Positions 33,801 through 40,640 are shown, counted from the first letter of the stretch. The stretch is DNA of 64,000 nt from Leptobrachium leishanense (GCA_009667805.1 CM019067.1:65704637-65768636); one strand, 5' to 3'. Program-made: numbers and translations. Notes: generated by a model from the letters alone, not told the origin.

Positions 33801-35945
33801 GTTGCTATATTAAAATATCGTGGCAATGCTGTGGGCCTTGGTCCCCCCCCCCCCCGTTTCAGGACGCAGGCTGATGTTCCCTCTACGTGAACTATTCCTC
33901 CAGTTCTGTAATTTTGCCCCTCCCCCATCTTGTGATGAGACCACTGATGATATGTTTGCCCCCTCCTTACCATTTGCAGAGACACCTCCATGCTGACTGT
34001 GGCCCGAGAATTTTTTTTCTTCTTTGCGCCCCCCCCCCCCAATATTTTGAGTTAATTTTTCTTATTTTTTTCTTTTTTTTGCTGACTCTGCTGTATCGTT
34101 TTGTTTCTATCTTCACGCACACACCGAATCATTTCAGGTCCCCCCCCCATTCTTTTTTTTTTTTTTTTTTAACATCTCGGGGCGTGCTATTGTGGCGGCC
34201 ACCATGGCTCTGTCCGCCATACCTGGTCCTCGAGTGCCCTGGCCTTGTGACCTGCACATTTCCATGGCCTCTTTTTGTCCTTTGGACTCCTGGGAGTGAG
34301 CCAGGAAGGTCACATATTGGGCAATTCCCACCACTGTTTTCTTTTATTTTTGGGTACTGGTGTCCTTTTTGGTGTGGTTTCCCTTTTTTTTTTGTCCCCT
34401 CTCTCCCCGTCCCTTTTCTTTCCCTCGCTGATGATGACTTCATTTGCCATTCACACGGTTGTTTCCTGCTAAGTTCTTGTTGTTCATCTCTCATATGCTT
34501 TGCTTTTTTTGCATCCTTTCTGGTGCGCCCTGCGTGACCACTATACGGTGTTACATTGCTGACGATTTTTCAAAATAAAAATTATTAACATAAAAAAGTC
34601 ATTGCAATATCAGTTTCTAGCAATTATGCAGCTATCCTATTGAAGTGTAAGACTGATGTTAAAATTATTTATAAAGCGCCAACATATGCCGCAGCACTGT
34701 ACAATGGGTAGGACAAAAAAAAACTAAAATTAAATAAGTTTGACTTACGGAGAAGATGGGAAAAAGGAACCCTGCTCAAGAGCTTACAATCTGATAGGAG
34801 TGGGCGACACACAGAGGTTAGGGTAAATAACAGAGTATGAGAAGTATGAGGGCTGTGTGGGTTATAGAGCAGGGAAGGTGCAATGGGGGGGTTTATGGAG
34901 AGAGTTGATGGTTATGTAAAGTAATGCGTTTTAGGGACGATTTGAAAGACTGGAGGCACAGCGAGAGACAGATGTAGCCAGGGAGGGTATTCCATAGATA
35001 GGGGGCAGCTCAGGAAAGTCCTGAAGCCAGAGTAGTTGGTGCGGGTACAAGGAGAGGATAATATCAGATCTTTGGCAGAGCAAAGTGACCAGGATGGAAC
35101 ATATCTGCTAGTAAGGGAGGAGACGTAGGAAGAGGAACAGTTATGGAGCGCTTCGTACATGAGAACCAGAATTTTGGAATGAATTCTGAAAGAAACATGG
35201 ATCCATTGCAAAGATTGACAAAGGGGTGAGTATGTGCGAGGCGTGGGATGGGGAGTAGATGAGTCTGGCAGAGGCGTTCATGTTGCCCAGCATTATTACC
35301 TGCTTTAATAAGAACATATACTGAGAAGAAGTAATACAATAATGGAAAATGGAAAACCATTCGGAAGTGCATCATTCCATGTAAAAATGTTTCTGGAGAT
35401 GCCATTCCATGGGCATATATACACTGCAGAGATTTTCCAGGAATTGTTTCTCCATGTGAGAACGTGTACTTTCAATTGTATTCCCCTTTCTTCCTTTGGT
35501 TTGGTTCCTGTGATTCGTGTAATAATTACATATGACTAGACAATGTCATGAAGCTCTTTCTAGCAGATATAATCATTATACTGGTTTTATTTGATATGTC
35601 TGCCCAGAACTTTAACAGAGAAGCTGCGTTCAGTGGATGACGCGTTTCGCCAACAGCTGGAATTGGTTGTTGCCGCTCACCAAGCTGAATGCATTAAGAT
35701 AGCAAGTGACAAACAGAGGGAGATCGAAGCAGCACAAGAGCGAGTAAGTATGTGCTCTGTCACGCAGAATCTGACATCTTTTTGTGTATACAGTTGTTGA
35801 AATCCTCCTGGTTTACCTGCAGGTTTACCAGGTTGAAGAAGAAATGCGTCAGCTTCTGCAAGAAACTGCTAGGACTAAAAGAACGACCGAGGAGAAGATT
35901 AAACGCCTTACAAAAGCTCTGAGTGACATTCAGCATGACTTCTAA
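9096..35945 (+). CDS. LRRCC1: LRRCC1, C-terminal 814 codons in 14 exons (whole visible gene)
   Basis: Fourteen exons join in one frame (2445 nt including the TAA stop); every exon has AG before it and GT after it, and the intron phases agree throughout. The product is almost wholly heptad-rich coiled coil rich in E, K, Q and L. The last exons match my memory of vertebrate LRRCC1: a [13 protein letters not shown] block, a [10 protein letters not shown]...AHQAE block and an [11 protein letters not shown] end. Human LRRCC1 is about 1030 residues, so about 220 residues (the leucine-rich repeats) should be encoded upstream of the window. LRRCC1 is a centrosome/centriole protein needed for normal spindle poles and cilia (established knowledge). 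No stop, frameshift or missing exon is seen, so the gene looks functional. Exons are 123-216 bp, introns about 80 bp to 8 kb, the larger ones filled by transposons. Alternative: another centrosomal coiled-coil protein; unlikely given the C-terminal match. Confidence 0.9.
9341..10380. mobile_element. piggyBac-type MITE A (1040 bp)
   Basis: Ends CCCCTTAGTGACCGG and GCGGTCCCTAAGGGG, flanked by TTGA (9337-9340, decayed TTAA) and TTAA (10381-10384). It is the inverted counterpart of the copy at 44699-45783: same subterminal GCTGACATACTAAGTACGTCC block, 'agctgcca' block and CATCACGCAGCTTGATGACATCATC palindrome. No coding capacity. Confidence 0.85.
10385..11265 (+). other. LRRCC1 intron a, remainder
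   Basis: Very A-rich sequence with loose repeats of GGAACAAAATG and GATCTGATCCGAAA words (10560-11100). No gene, hairpin or terminal repeat recognised. Ends at the acceptor of exon b. Confidence 0.35.
11266..11465 (+). CDS. LRRCC1: LRRCC1 exon b
   Basis: Acceptor catttctttttcag, donor AACAG/gtatga. 200 bp, enters in phase 0 and leaves after two bases of a codon. It encodes a Ser/Lys/Asp-rich, probably disordered stretch ([11 protein letters not shown] to KAKISN), a part of the protein expected to vary between species. Confidence 0.82.
11466..11870 (+). other. LRRCC1 intron b, first part
   Basis: No coding or repeat feature recognised; A/T-rich, with a TAATAATAATTATATATTTAATT tract at about 11800. 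Confidence 0.3.
12610..12815. repeat. Penelope-like palindrome nested in hAT copy 4
   Basis: The arms (ccaggacttcagtaaataaagtaaata...agacattaaaaagatgccca and its inverse) are about 70 bp and nearly identical, around a core at 12680-12725 that on the minus strand carries a hammerhead-like motif. Bounded by (TA)n tracts at 12496-12514 and 12813-12829. Confidence 0.7.
12679..12725 (-). ncRNA. Hammerhead-like motif in the nested palindrome
   Basis: Minus strand: CTTGATAAA (degenerate box I), stem GGCCC/GGGCC around a small loop, GAAAC, palindrome ACGT, then C (GTC triplet). The long arms of the palindrome could serve as helix I. Confidence 0.35.
13021..13770 (+). pseudogene. Non-LTR retrotransposon 3' end (reverse transcriptase C-terminus)
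   Basis: An open frame of 222 codons (13027-13695) encodes the region after the RT palm: [73 protein letters not shown] and [15 protein letters not shown]. This is the usual C-terminal extension of CR1/L2/Rex1-type (Jockey superfamily) LINEs. The 5' part is missing (5' truncation, typical of LINEs). The 3' UTR has the tail TAGATGGGCCGAAAGGTTC and 'tctatgttt' before (TA)n. The frame is surprisingly intact. A related 3' end is at 36927-37042. Confidence 0.82.
13774..13806. repeat. (TA)n microsatellite
   Basis: About 16 TA units between the LINE tail and the Penelope-like element. Confidence 0.9.
14330..17066 (-). pseudogene. Penelope-like RT + GIY-YIG endonuclease, frameshifted (minus unit)
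   Basis: Pieces in order on the minus strand: a coiled, charged N-terminal region (16470-17066); [17 protein letters not shown] and [15 protein letters not shown] (16054-16416); RT motifs [32 protein letters not shown] (motif A Asp) (15413-16150); [20 protein letters not shown] and FVDDIFLVW (motif C, both catalytic Asp) (15316-15504); [12 protein letters not shown] (15119-15310); a linker (14571-14933); and GIY-YIG nuclease [19 protein letters not shown]...DRIRGHRSN (14392-14583). At least five frame breaks, so dead. Domain order and motifs are those of Penelope/Neptune-like elements (family knowledge). Confidence 0.85.
17050..18293 (+). pseudogene. Penelope-like RT 3' part + GIY-YIG (plus unit)
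   Basis: Open frame 17050-17415 starts inside RT motif B ([13 protein letters not shown]), includes FVDDIFLVW and continues through [10 protein letters not shown] without the break the minus unit has there. After 17418 it is shifted; 17991-18293 encodes the GIY-YIG C-terminal part, ending near [15 protein letters not shown]. The two units carry different disabling changes, so they have decayed separately since the composite formed. Confidence 0.8.
18617..18652 (+). ncRNA. Hammerhead-like motif, Penelope-like element (right arm)
   Basis: CTTGAAAAA (degenerate box I), stem GGCTC/GAGCC with loop TGC, GAAAC, then GTTGAT and GTC, a consensus cleavage triplet. The inverted copy is at 13882-13920 on the minus strand. 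Box I deviates from CTGANGA, so activity is doubtful. Confidence 0.35.
18728..19230. repeat. Interspersed repeat R, inverted pair around (TA)n
   Basis: The 40-bp sequence ending aaccttatctctgc...ggagtggctttgacc is present in both orientations on each side of a (TA)n core (18859-18925). The right-hand copy runs on to about 19225 (ccctccaccatagccc). The same family occurs at 28311-29230. No protein seen. The layout resembles a Penelope-like or foldback element end. Confidence 0.6.
19439..19640 (+). CDS. LRRCC1: LRRCC1 exon c
   Basis: Acceptor is a long T tract ending ttttttaag; donor CCGG/gtaaac. 202 bp; the first base completes a Ser codon from exon b. It encodes another low-complexity basic segment ([12 protein letters not shown] to EESTYR). 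The acceptor AAG is weaker than the others, but phase continuity on both sides supports it. Confidence 0.78.
19831..20117. mobile_element. Harbinger-like MITE H4
   Basis: Ends GGCTGCGGTGAGACAAGTG and CTCGTGTGACCCCTGGCT with TTA on both sides (19828-19830, 20118-20120). Contains the inverted CTCCATAGGAG core. It lies in LRRCC1 intron c, 71 bp before exon d. Confidence 0.8.
20189..20337 (+). CDS. LRRCC1: LRRCC1 exon d
   Basis: Acceptor catttttaatag, donor GATAG/gtaatc. 149 bp, phase 0 in, two bases out. It encodes [18 protein letters not shown] and onwards; the long coiled coil starts here. It lies 71 bp after a Harbinger-like MITE. Its reading frame contains no upstream ATG, so a simple ORF scan misses it. 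Confidence 0.85.
20338..21258 (+). other. LRRCC1 intron d
   Basis: Non-coding. Its only structure is the foldback at 20785-21020 described separately; the rest is plain A/T-rich sequence with a TATATA tract at 21148. Confidence 0.4.
20785..21020. mobile_element. Short foldback MITE
   Basis: Arms of about 100 bp: ACCATGTAGAGAAAGTAGAG...GTGTCACCTGTGTTTAATACA on the left and the inverse on the right (TGTATTAAACACAGGTGACAC...CTTTTCTACGTGGTT), joined by a ~60-bp loop. No TSD resolved. Class unknown. Confidence 0.6.
21259..21463 (+). CDS. LRRCC1: LRRCC1 exon e
   Basis: Acceptor ggtcttttag, donor CTCGAG/gtgacg. 205 bp; the first base completes an Arg codon. It encodes [18 protein letters not shown] to [11 protein letters not shown], a continuous coiled coil with regular heptads. 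Confidence 0.88.
21464..22589 (+). other. LRRCC1 intron e, first part
   Basis: About 1.1 kb of A/T-rich intron; I see no gene or repeat with recognisable ends. Confidence 0.3.
22590..22940. mobile_element. Tigger/pogo-type MITE
   Basis: Ends GGTTGAGCACCCCTTATCTGG and TGTATAAGGGGTGCTC, TA on both sides (22588-22589, 22941-22942). The body 'attgcttgggatcttgaatattcctgatttcgg' resembles the well-known Tigger1/MER2 ends of mammals. A related fragment lies at 32852-32925. Confidence 0.6.
22965..23215. repeat. GT-rich minisatellite
   Basis: Irregular tandem units of GTGTGTGTTAAGGTGCGCAAAG with embedded (GT)n tracts. Intronic. Confidence 0.8.
23706..23845 (+). CDS. LRRCC1: LRRCC1 exon f
   Basis: Acceptor atttgacacag, donor TACAG/gtacgg. 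140 bp, phase 0 in, two bases out. It encodes [19 protein letters not shown] to LLTAREEAY in coiled coil. Confidence 0.88.
23846..24651 (+). other. LRRCC1 intron f, first part
   Basis: No recognisable feature in about 800 bp; T-rich near 24460. Confidence 0.3.
24655..25000. mobile_element. Harbinger-like MITE H5
   Basis: Ends GGGCAGGGTCAGACGAGTG and GCTCGTCTGACCCCGGCC, with TGA on both sides (24652-24654, 25001-25003). Shares the GTGCGCTCAGCGCTGCAAGG core with H1. Confidence 0.8.
25004..26198 (+). other. LRRCC1 intron f, last part
   Basis: About 1.2 kb with no gene or terminal repeat recognised. Part of it (25580-25690, 'ctacaattccttaaatgcaataattggccagagaattatgggagctgcagttc') resembles a hAT MITE flank, but the ends were not found. 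Confidence 0.3.
26199..26400 (+). CDS. LRRCC1: LRRCC1 exon g
   Basis: Acceptor aatgaacag after a T-rich tract, donor AAAGAG/gtactg. 202 bp; the first base completes an Arg codon. It encodes [18 protein letters not shown] to [12 protein letters not shown]. The [12 protein letters not shown] segment is a non-heptad break, probably a hinge in the rod. Confidence 0.88.
26627..26808. mobile_element. Harbinger-like MITE E1 (182 bp)
   Basis: Nearly perfect long inverted repeats, CAGGGTTATTCAGAGAGAGG and its inverse at the right end, with TAA on both sides (26624-26626, 26809-26811). Copy E2 of the same family is at 36528-36708. Confidence 0.85.
26962..27134. mobile_element. Related MITE E3
   Basis: Ends GGTCTATTCACTAAAGGGTG and CACCTTTAGTGAATAGACA. 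The middle 'gccaatttggactgtgaaat...gagaatttttctggttttggctattttcacctag' is close to E1, but the termini differ, so it is a sub-family. Confidence 0.7.
27135..27826 (+). other. LRRCC1 intron g, last part
   Basis: No gene or repeat ends recognised before the acceptor of exon h. Confidence 0.3.
27827..28012 (+). CDS. LRRCC1: LRRCC1 exon h
   Basis: Acceptor tggttttatgcag, donor TTAAAA/gtatgt. 186 bp, exactly 62 codons, phase 0 at both ends. It encodes [19 protein letters not shown] to KQETTNELK, coiled coil. Confidence 0.9.
28269..28304. repeat. (TATG)/(TG)n microsatellite
   Basis: About 17 TG units preceded by atatgtatata; borders repeat R. Confidence 0.85.
28406..28840. mobile_element. Harbinger-like MITE H6, ACGTCCG-rich
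   Basis: Ends GGCTCGGGTCAGACGAGCGC and TTTGACCCTAGCC, TAA on both sides (28403-28405, 28841-28843). The inside has a dozen or so ACGTCCG/CGGACGT words in both orientations. The uninterrupted right arm of repeat R (gggtaagtcatgcaaatgac on the minus strand near 29095) is the empty site and shows a single TAA. Confidence 0.85.
28911..28949 (+). ncRNA. Hammerhead-like motif in repeat R
   Basis: CTGCTGA (one change from CTGANGA), stem GGGT/ACCC, GAAAC, helix III as the perfect palindrome ACAGCGCTGT, then C: a GTC triplet. Matches the tiny-helix-III hammerheads known from Penelope-like elements. Confidence 0.45.
29519..29962. mobile_element. MITE with AAAGGGCACTCCATGCACC ends
   Basis: Left end TTTAAAAGGGCACTCCATGC, right end GCATAGTGTGTTCCTTTATAA, imperfect inverted repeats. 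A C-run of about 13 lies at 29577. I could not settle the target duplication or the superfamily. Confidence 0.5.
30055..30229 (+). CDS. LRRCC1: LRRCC1 exon i
   Basis: Acceptor ttcctcttttatag, donor CAGCAAG/gtagat. 175 bp, phase 0 in, one base out. It encodes [18 protein letters not shown] to WGQELTQQ. There is no in-frame ATG, so it is absent from ATG-based ORF lists although clearly coding. Confidence 0.88.
30359..30522 (+). CDS. LRRCC1: LRRCC1 exon j
   Basis: Acceptor is a run of about 14 C then AG, an unusually pure poly-C tract; donor AAAGAA/gtgagt. 164 bp; two bases complete a Gly codon. It encodes [19 protein letters not shown] to TIRKLKE. No in-frame ATG. The following intron is about 2.7 kb. 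Confidence 0.87.
30630..30757. mobile_element. hAT-type MITE
   Basis: Ends GGGTCAGCAACCTTGGCCCTCC and GAAGGACCACGGTTATGGATTCC; the middle 'catctcccatgatgctca' is frequent in vertebrate hAT MITEs. A better copy is at 42183-42320. Confidence 0.55.
30758..31259 (+). other. LRRCC1 intron j, no feature seen
   Basis: Non-coding; contains T10 at 31081. No repeat ends seen. Confidence 0.3.
31290..32450. mobile_element. Penelope-like palindrome in intron j
   Basis: Left arm about 31300-31670 and right arm about 32110-32440 are inverted copies (agatattttctctccag..., ggttccagaggagcgtcatatgg, ctcgcaatacgctttca). The right half carries a hammerhead-like motif on the minus strand (32072-32109) with an intact CTGATGA box. 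About 450 bp of unique middle. No RT. Confidence 0.6.
32072..32109 (-). ncRNA. Hammerhead-like motif, intron j palindrome
   Basis: On the minus strand: intact CTGATGA, stem ATTGC/GCGAT (one G-T pair), GAAA, palindromic ATGCAT. The base after it is G, not the required H, so this copy is probably inactive. Confidence 0.4.
33017..33139. mobile_element. hAT-like element, one-ended relic
   Basis: Right end only: 'ggaaagcttcacatgacattaaatcaaagtatcgatactccgtatc' to GGCATCGGTGCATCCCTA, the same as the right 120 bp of hAT copies 1 and 2. The left end is lost. Confidence 0.65.
33239..33447 (+). CDS. LRRCC1: LRRCC1 exon k
   Basis: Acceptor cgtatgctgctag, donor TACAG/gtgatt. 209 bp, phase 0 in, two bases out. 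It encodes [19 protein letters not shown] to LEDMKKAY, very highly charged coiled coil. Confidence 0.88.
33550..33687 (+). CDS. LRRCC1: LRRCC1 exon l
   Basis: Acceptor tctgttcatag, donor CAGAA/gtaagt (strong). 138 bp; it starts with the last base of a Ser codon and leaves two bases. It encodes [18 protein letters not shown] to NKSLQTQ, the part that best fits known LRRCC1. The intron before it is only about 100 bp. Confidence 0.9.
33688..34660 (+). other. LRRCC1 intron l, low-complexity part
   Basis: About 1 kb with C and T homopolymers (33842, 34029, 34140-34170). Open frames of up to 216 codons on either strand are compositional. Nothing else recognised. Confidence 0.35.
34665..35330. repeat. 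Interspersed repeat with 'ataaagcgccaacatatgccgcagc' end
   Basis: Starts TTATAAAGCGCCAACATATG followed by CCGCAGCACTGTACAATGGG and runs on as 'caagagcttacaatctgat'. Related ends are at 41693-41840, 42641-43060 and 63392-63450. I recognise this as a family abundant in frogs, class not known to me. Confidence 0.55.
35608..35743 (+). CDS. LRRCC1: LRRCC1 exon m
   Basis: Acceptor gatatgtctgcccag, donor GAGCGA/gtaagt. 136 bp; the first base completes a Lys codon. It encodes [19 protein letters not shown] to EIEAAQER, with the conserved AHQAE motif. Confidence 0.9.
35823..35945 (+). CDS. LRRCC1: LRRCC1 terminal exon m+1, with stop
   Basis: Acceptor tggtttacctgcag after a 79-bp intron. It encodes [18 protein letters not shown] to [12 protein letters not shown] and stops with TAA at 35943-35945. 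The C-terminus ending in DIQHDF resembles the EIQQDM end of mammalian LRRCC1. Confidence 0.9.
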   Translation, partial: VYQVEEEMRQLLQETARTKRTTEEKIKRLTKALSDIQHDF

Positions 35946-36160
35946 TGTTTTTCGAAATGTGTATGTATAAAAGGACTTGTACATATTTCTCTGGTCCATC
36001 TATTCATGGGTGAACTGCACTTTGCATTGTCTCTGAGCAACATCACATTGCGAGACTACCAGAATATCGATACGCTTGTTTATTATTGCTGTTTTTTTTA
36101 TTTTTATAATTTTGTATTTATGTTTCTAACTTAAATAAATTTTAACAGCAAAGAGATACT
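35946..36160 (+). other. LRRCC1: LRRCC1 3' UTR
   Basis: A/T-rich sequence of about 200 bp between the stop codon and the only canonical poly(A) signal close by. The short UTR is free of transposons; the next repeat starts at about 36528. Confidence 0.65.
36134..36139 (+). terminator. Poly(A) signal AATAAA of LRRCC1
   Basis: AATAAA 189 bp after the stop codon, followed within 40 bp by GT-rich sequence (aaaatgtgtagtgtttt), as expected for a cleavage and polyadenylation site. Cleavage is inferred at about 36150-36160. Confidence 0.7.
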
Positions 36161-36527
36161 GTCTCACAGCGACAAAATGTGTAGTGTTTTAAATTGTTGC
36201 CATATTCTATTCCCAAACTCCTATTAGCAGGGAGACTTTAGGGGTCAGGATGTGATGGTATAAAAATTCTAGTCATCAGGTGGATTCAAATGTATTACCC
36301 AATGTGCTTTATTTGGAAGGTATTTGTGTATATTTAGCCTCTACACGATCAGGGTTTTTATAGGAGGAGGGTGGGGAAAAAAAACGTAATTTTTTTTTTA
36401 ATTTTTTTCCCTGAACCTAATCTCCTTTTGTCATTTTAACAATAACACGTATCTACAGTAGAATAACTAAATTCTCACCTATGAACATAAACATATCAGT
36501 CTATAAGCAGTTTGTACAATATATAAT

Positions 36528-36708
36528 CAGGGTTATTCAGAGAGAGGTGAAAAGTAGGAGAATGACTGGAGAAGAGAAAATTCTAGGTCAAAATAGCCAA
36601 ACCAGAAAAATTCTCCCATTTATCTCACTTTCCAAATCGGCTGTTTGGTCTAGATTGTTCATTCTCTTGTCAATTCTCCTGCTTTTCACCTCTCTCTGAA
36701 TAACCCTG
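36528..36708. mobile_element. Harbinger-like MITE E2
   Basis: CAGGGTTATTCAGAGAGAGG to its inverse, 181 bp, close to E1. Flanks are AAT and TAT, so the target duplication is eroded. Lies 370 bp past the LRRCC1 poly(A) site. Confidence 0.8.
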
Positions 36709-36807
36709 TATATTTATCCTGTGGCATGGTGCACCAGATAAAAACCCTCTAAAATATATAGTAAATCTGCACCTATGTGATTACCATGAGAAATGTGATA
36801 CTGATTT

Positions 36808-36808
<1 letters not shown>

Positions 36809-36842
<34 letters not shown>

Positions 36843-36848
36843 GTGTGT
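36809..36848. repeat. (TA)n/(TATG)n microsatellite
   Basis: About 11 TA units then tatgtatgtttgtgtg. Confidence 0.85.
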
Positions 36849-36926
36849 GGCACCCCATGTCATATATGAAAAATATCTTGAAATACTTACATATACCTTC
36901 TTAAAGCAGCAACATATATGTAGCAG

Positions 36927-37042
36927 TCATGGGATAGGCATAAGGCTAAATGAAAGATAAATCCAGAGAAAATATCCATATAATTGGGCAGACTAGATGG
37001 GCCGACAGGTTCTTATCTGCCGACATATTCTATGTTTCTATG
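36927..37042 (+). mobile_element. LINE 3' end (same family as 13021-13770)
   Basis: Shares 'catgggataggcataag', TAGATGGGCCGACAGGTTC and the terminal TCTATGTTTCTATGTT. Strongly 5'-truncated, as expected for LINE insertions. Confidence 0.75.
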
Positions 37043-37249
37043 TTAAATATGAGATTTTAGTATTGTATAGTATTTGTCATGTATTTGTTTATCCTTTACA
37101 GAAATATTGTTGGAATGAAAGATTCTGAACCTCAGATGGTGTCCTTTATCTTGCACAATTTCACACGGGGTCTGCATTATCAGAATACAGGCAGGCCTTT
37201 GTGTCAAATACAGTAAATACGATAAAGATGGGTAATAAAATGGTGAGAT

Positions 37250-37648
37250 CTCCTGCTTAAGGGGATTTGTAGTGATTATAATGAGATTATTAGCAATGCA
37301 GCTTCCAAAAAATACCAATAATCTGTATATTTTCTCCACACCTGCATCAGTGAGCCTTGTCCACCCATGACCCGGACGATGGTTCACCACTTTTGGTAGG
37401 TACTAACACTGCACACCAGGATCACGCCACAAGACTTGCTGTTTTGGAGATGGTCTGACTTAGTGGTCTATCCATCACTAATTGTCAGTTATTCATATCT
37501 TTTCGCCTTCCCAGTTTTCTTGCTACCAACACATGAAACTCAGCAACTGACCACTTACTGCCTTATATATCCCACTATCTGACAGGTCTCATTGTAACGA
37601 TATAATCAATATTATTCACTTTGCTTGTCGGTGGTTTTAATGTTGTGG
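37250..37648 (-). pseudogene. Tc1-like transposon relic, 5' end
   Basis: Read on the minus strand it has the Tc1 terminal pattern GCCACAACATTAAAACCACC, the TTGATTATATCGTTACAATG leader, and eroded coding sequence around helix-turn-helix words (ISKTASLV-like, STYQKW-like, GHGWTRLTDAGVEK). The right end lies near 37648. Only the first third of a transposase remains, with several frame breaks. Confidence 0.6.
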
Positions 37649-37687
37649 CTTATCAACATTGTGCGATCTCAGCAATCTCGTCTATAA

Positions 37688-39166
37688 GGGGTTATTCACA
37701 GAGCACCGAAATGTCGTTCCCCACAGTTCGGGTAATCAAATTTCCCCATCCTGTGGTGAATTCAGCATTCACCGCAGGGTCCCTGGAGTGCGGGAAAGCC
37801 ACCAAAAGGAGAAAAAAAACCCTGAAAAAACACCAAAATTATCGAATCCAAAAGTCATCCTATAAACTGCCGCAAACCCGCCGGAGGGCTGCCAAACGCG
37901 CCAACGCACACAGCGCCGAGCAGCCGCCGGAAAAGGCCGATAAGCCGCAAGACGGGTAAAAAAAAAAAAAAAACGATTGAAAGTGTCAAATTTGAAACGC
38001 TGTTTTTGCAAAAACTACTGACTGAAAATATCTGGAATTAACATATAAGGTCCTATGAATAATAATAAAAAGGTCTGTTACAGAAAAATGAAAACCGCTA
38101 TTAACCACTTTGCTGCGGAGGACGCGCTCAGCTCCTGGAGTTAACCCCTAGCTGCCACCAATGGTGGAGATGGGGGGTTCCAATGAACTCCCTTTCTCCA
38201 CCATTGGTGGCAGCTAGGGGTTAATGTTTGGTATCGTTGGATGGGCCAGAGCATGGCCTTTCCAACGATACCAAACATGACCATGTAAATATAAAAAAAA
38301 AATAAAATTTTTTTTGTTAATGCAGCAATATTGTTCCCGTTTCAATTATAATGTGAACAATAATGCTGCACTAACGATTTTTGTATGGGGTGCGTTTGTT
38401 AAAAATCGTTATCCCCCCCCCAAAAAAAAATAACGATTCCCCGTTTCTAATTTTTTTAACAAGCGCAACCCATAGAAAATATAACCACACACGCTCGCAT
38501 GTTAAAATGTGAAAAAAAAACACTATACACTTTGCAATAAAATTTTAATTTTCAATAATTTACATTTTTTGTTATAATATACAGACAGGACATGACGTAT
38601 ACATGCAATAATGGTATATTATGAATCTGCCGAGTCTGCTGGAAAGAACGATAATAAAATATGGCTTCAAAACGCGTTTAAACATGATGAGCGAAACCCG
38701 TAAAAATTAGCTCAGCACACAGGCGTGAAATGGTTCAGCAGCGAAGGGCTTAAAAAAAAAAACAACGGAAAAAGAATTTTGCTGGAAATATCCAGAAAAG
38801 ATAAAAAAAAAAAATCCATAGACTTTTTGCTGCAGATTAAGAGCATAAACTATTTATTAGATAATAAAAAAGGGAATATTTTTAACATTGAAGCCTAAAG
38901 GGTTCGCGTGAATATACCTGCCGAATTAAATCACCGACCAGCAGGGCACTTTCTCTAACATTTCACTGCTGTTCAGTGTTCTCTGAATAGATTAACCATT
39001 GCTTCTCTATGGGGGATGTCACTGCTGTCGAACAGGCACCGTACGTGCTGTCAATTTGCTAAAATTTGGTGAACTGCCTGCTTTCTTAATAGCCAATGGC
39101 CCGAAATGTCACCATATGGGGAAATTCACTGTTCAAGGCCAGATCGGCTCTTGTGAATAACCCTGG
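37688..39166. mobile_element. Harbinger-like element D (1.48 kb) hosting piggyBac MITE C
   Basis: Ends GGGGTTATTCACAGAGCAC and GCTCTTGTGAATAACCCTGG; TAA on both sides (37685-37687, 39167-39169). The inverse of the left end recurs at the right ('gaatagattaaccattg', 'gtcaatttgctaaaatttgg'). Non-coding. A related element with diverged ends is at 41248-42038. Confidence 0.7.
38105..38749. mobile_element. piggyBac-type MITE C (645 bp)
   Basis: TTAA at 38101-38104 and 38750-38753; ends CCACTTTGCTGCGGAGGACG and GGTTCAGCAGCGAAGGGC. The ends match the 6.2-kb piggyBac element at 55623-61846 (CCACTTCGCTGCTACGGACG at one end), so that element's transposase probably moved it (inference). Has the 'agctgccaccaatggtgg' palindrome twice. 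Confidence 0.85.
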
Positions 39167-39169
39167 TAA

Positions 39170-40640
39170 AGTTTCTCTGCCTCGCACCACATGAGCTTCT
39201 CATTCAGCACTGGTAACTTTCTATGGTCCCTTTATCGCTAGAAGCTTGTGATTTTTTTTTTTTTATATTTCTAATTGAGACTTAAATTGATAGAATTCAG
39301 ACTGATTCTTCTTAAGCTTTTTATCCCCTAATATTTATGTAAAGGATGTAAAATCTTATGAAAATTAATTCATGATTCCCCCCCCCTCCATCCCCCTGGG
39401 GGAAAAAAAACTAATTTGTGTAAATAAATAAAAGGGGGAATTCTATAGTTTTCCAGGTGATTGAAGGCTTTCAGGGTATGAGTCTTTTTTTTTTTTTTTT
39501 TTTTTTTAAAGACGTTATGTCACAACTTTTTCCAAATATCTGGCTTTGCCTTTAAAACTTGCTTTAAAGACCTTCTCTTGATAAAGGATTATATGATTAT
39601 TTAAATAGAAGGCATAACCATCTCTAAATTGGCCAGACTGCTTTGGAAATCTAACTCGGAGTTAATATTAAGAGCAGAAGCACAGGGTCGTTCCTTATCT
39701 TCACATGGAACCGAAATGTGGTAGAAATCTGTTGCAGCAGGTATTGTTCAAATGACGCCGAGCCATTCTATGTTTTTAGATGGGTTTCTAGAGAGCACCA
39801 CATGTAGCTAACCTCAGGAAAGATTTCCGAAAACCTCTGAAAAGCAAAGATTTCAATGACTGCACATCGGGTGAGGTTGCGCAGTACTATAGTGTTATTA
39901 CTACGGACATAGTTATTCAGGATTTTGTATTAAAGGTCTTGCATAGAAGCAGAGGCCTATTCATTGAATTGAGCTTCTGAGAAATATCGAACAGAATAAA
40001 ACTTTCAATATGAGCCACACAATTTCCAAAGCTAACGACTGACGTGTTTTGTAGCTCGGCTCAATAGGAACTTGGCAGAACATCATAGGTCTGTACCAAG
40101 AAGCGGTAGAGCATTCAGCGGCTCCCTGTAGACTTCTTCCGAGTCATCAACCAGCTTTAGTTCAGAAAAGACCAAAAAAGGTGAATTGATAAGTGAATAT
40201 AACAATAATTTTTGTATTTTATTGCTGTAATAACCCCATGTTGTGGGGCTATTGTAATGGTTAAAACAGCATGCTGCCAATCATGTCGTTTTGCATTAAT
40301 ATGTAACTATTGTGAAGAGAAGAAAGATGAAGGACTGTATTGTCACCTCAGTCGATGTAGTGTACATTCCATTAAATAACCTGAAGGGAACCTGTCATTC
40401 ACACATTTAACGTAAAGAGCATGGAGAAAAAAAAAATCTGTCAATAGGTTGTGATGGAAAATCTATATTTCCTTAACTGAAACCACCTGCCCTACCCCAG
40501 TGCATAATATTTTGTAGAGGTCTAGGCTGAAGACAGGGCTTCTGTGCTGCAAATTCAGCAACCGAATAGGGAGCAGTTGGAATGTCACCGTTACATTTAC
40601 TGATAGAGCTGGGACTTGGCTTGTTGGAGGTGCTTTGTAT
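39170..40640. other. Intergenic, no feature seen
   Basis: About 1.5 kb without a recognisable gene or repeat end; T23 run at 39486 and C8 at 39379. Confidence 0.3.

Noticed and set aside
34129..34537. Open frames of 121 and 216 codons around 34.1-34.5 kb
   Set aside because: Low-complexity T/C-rich intron sequence; Phe/Pro/Leu-rich products with no motif, and no splice context in the LRRCC1 frame.
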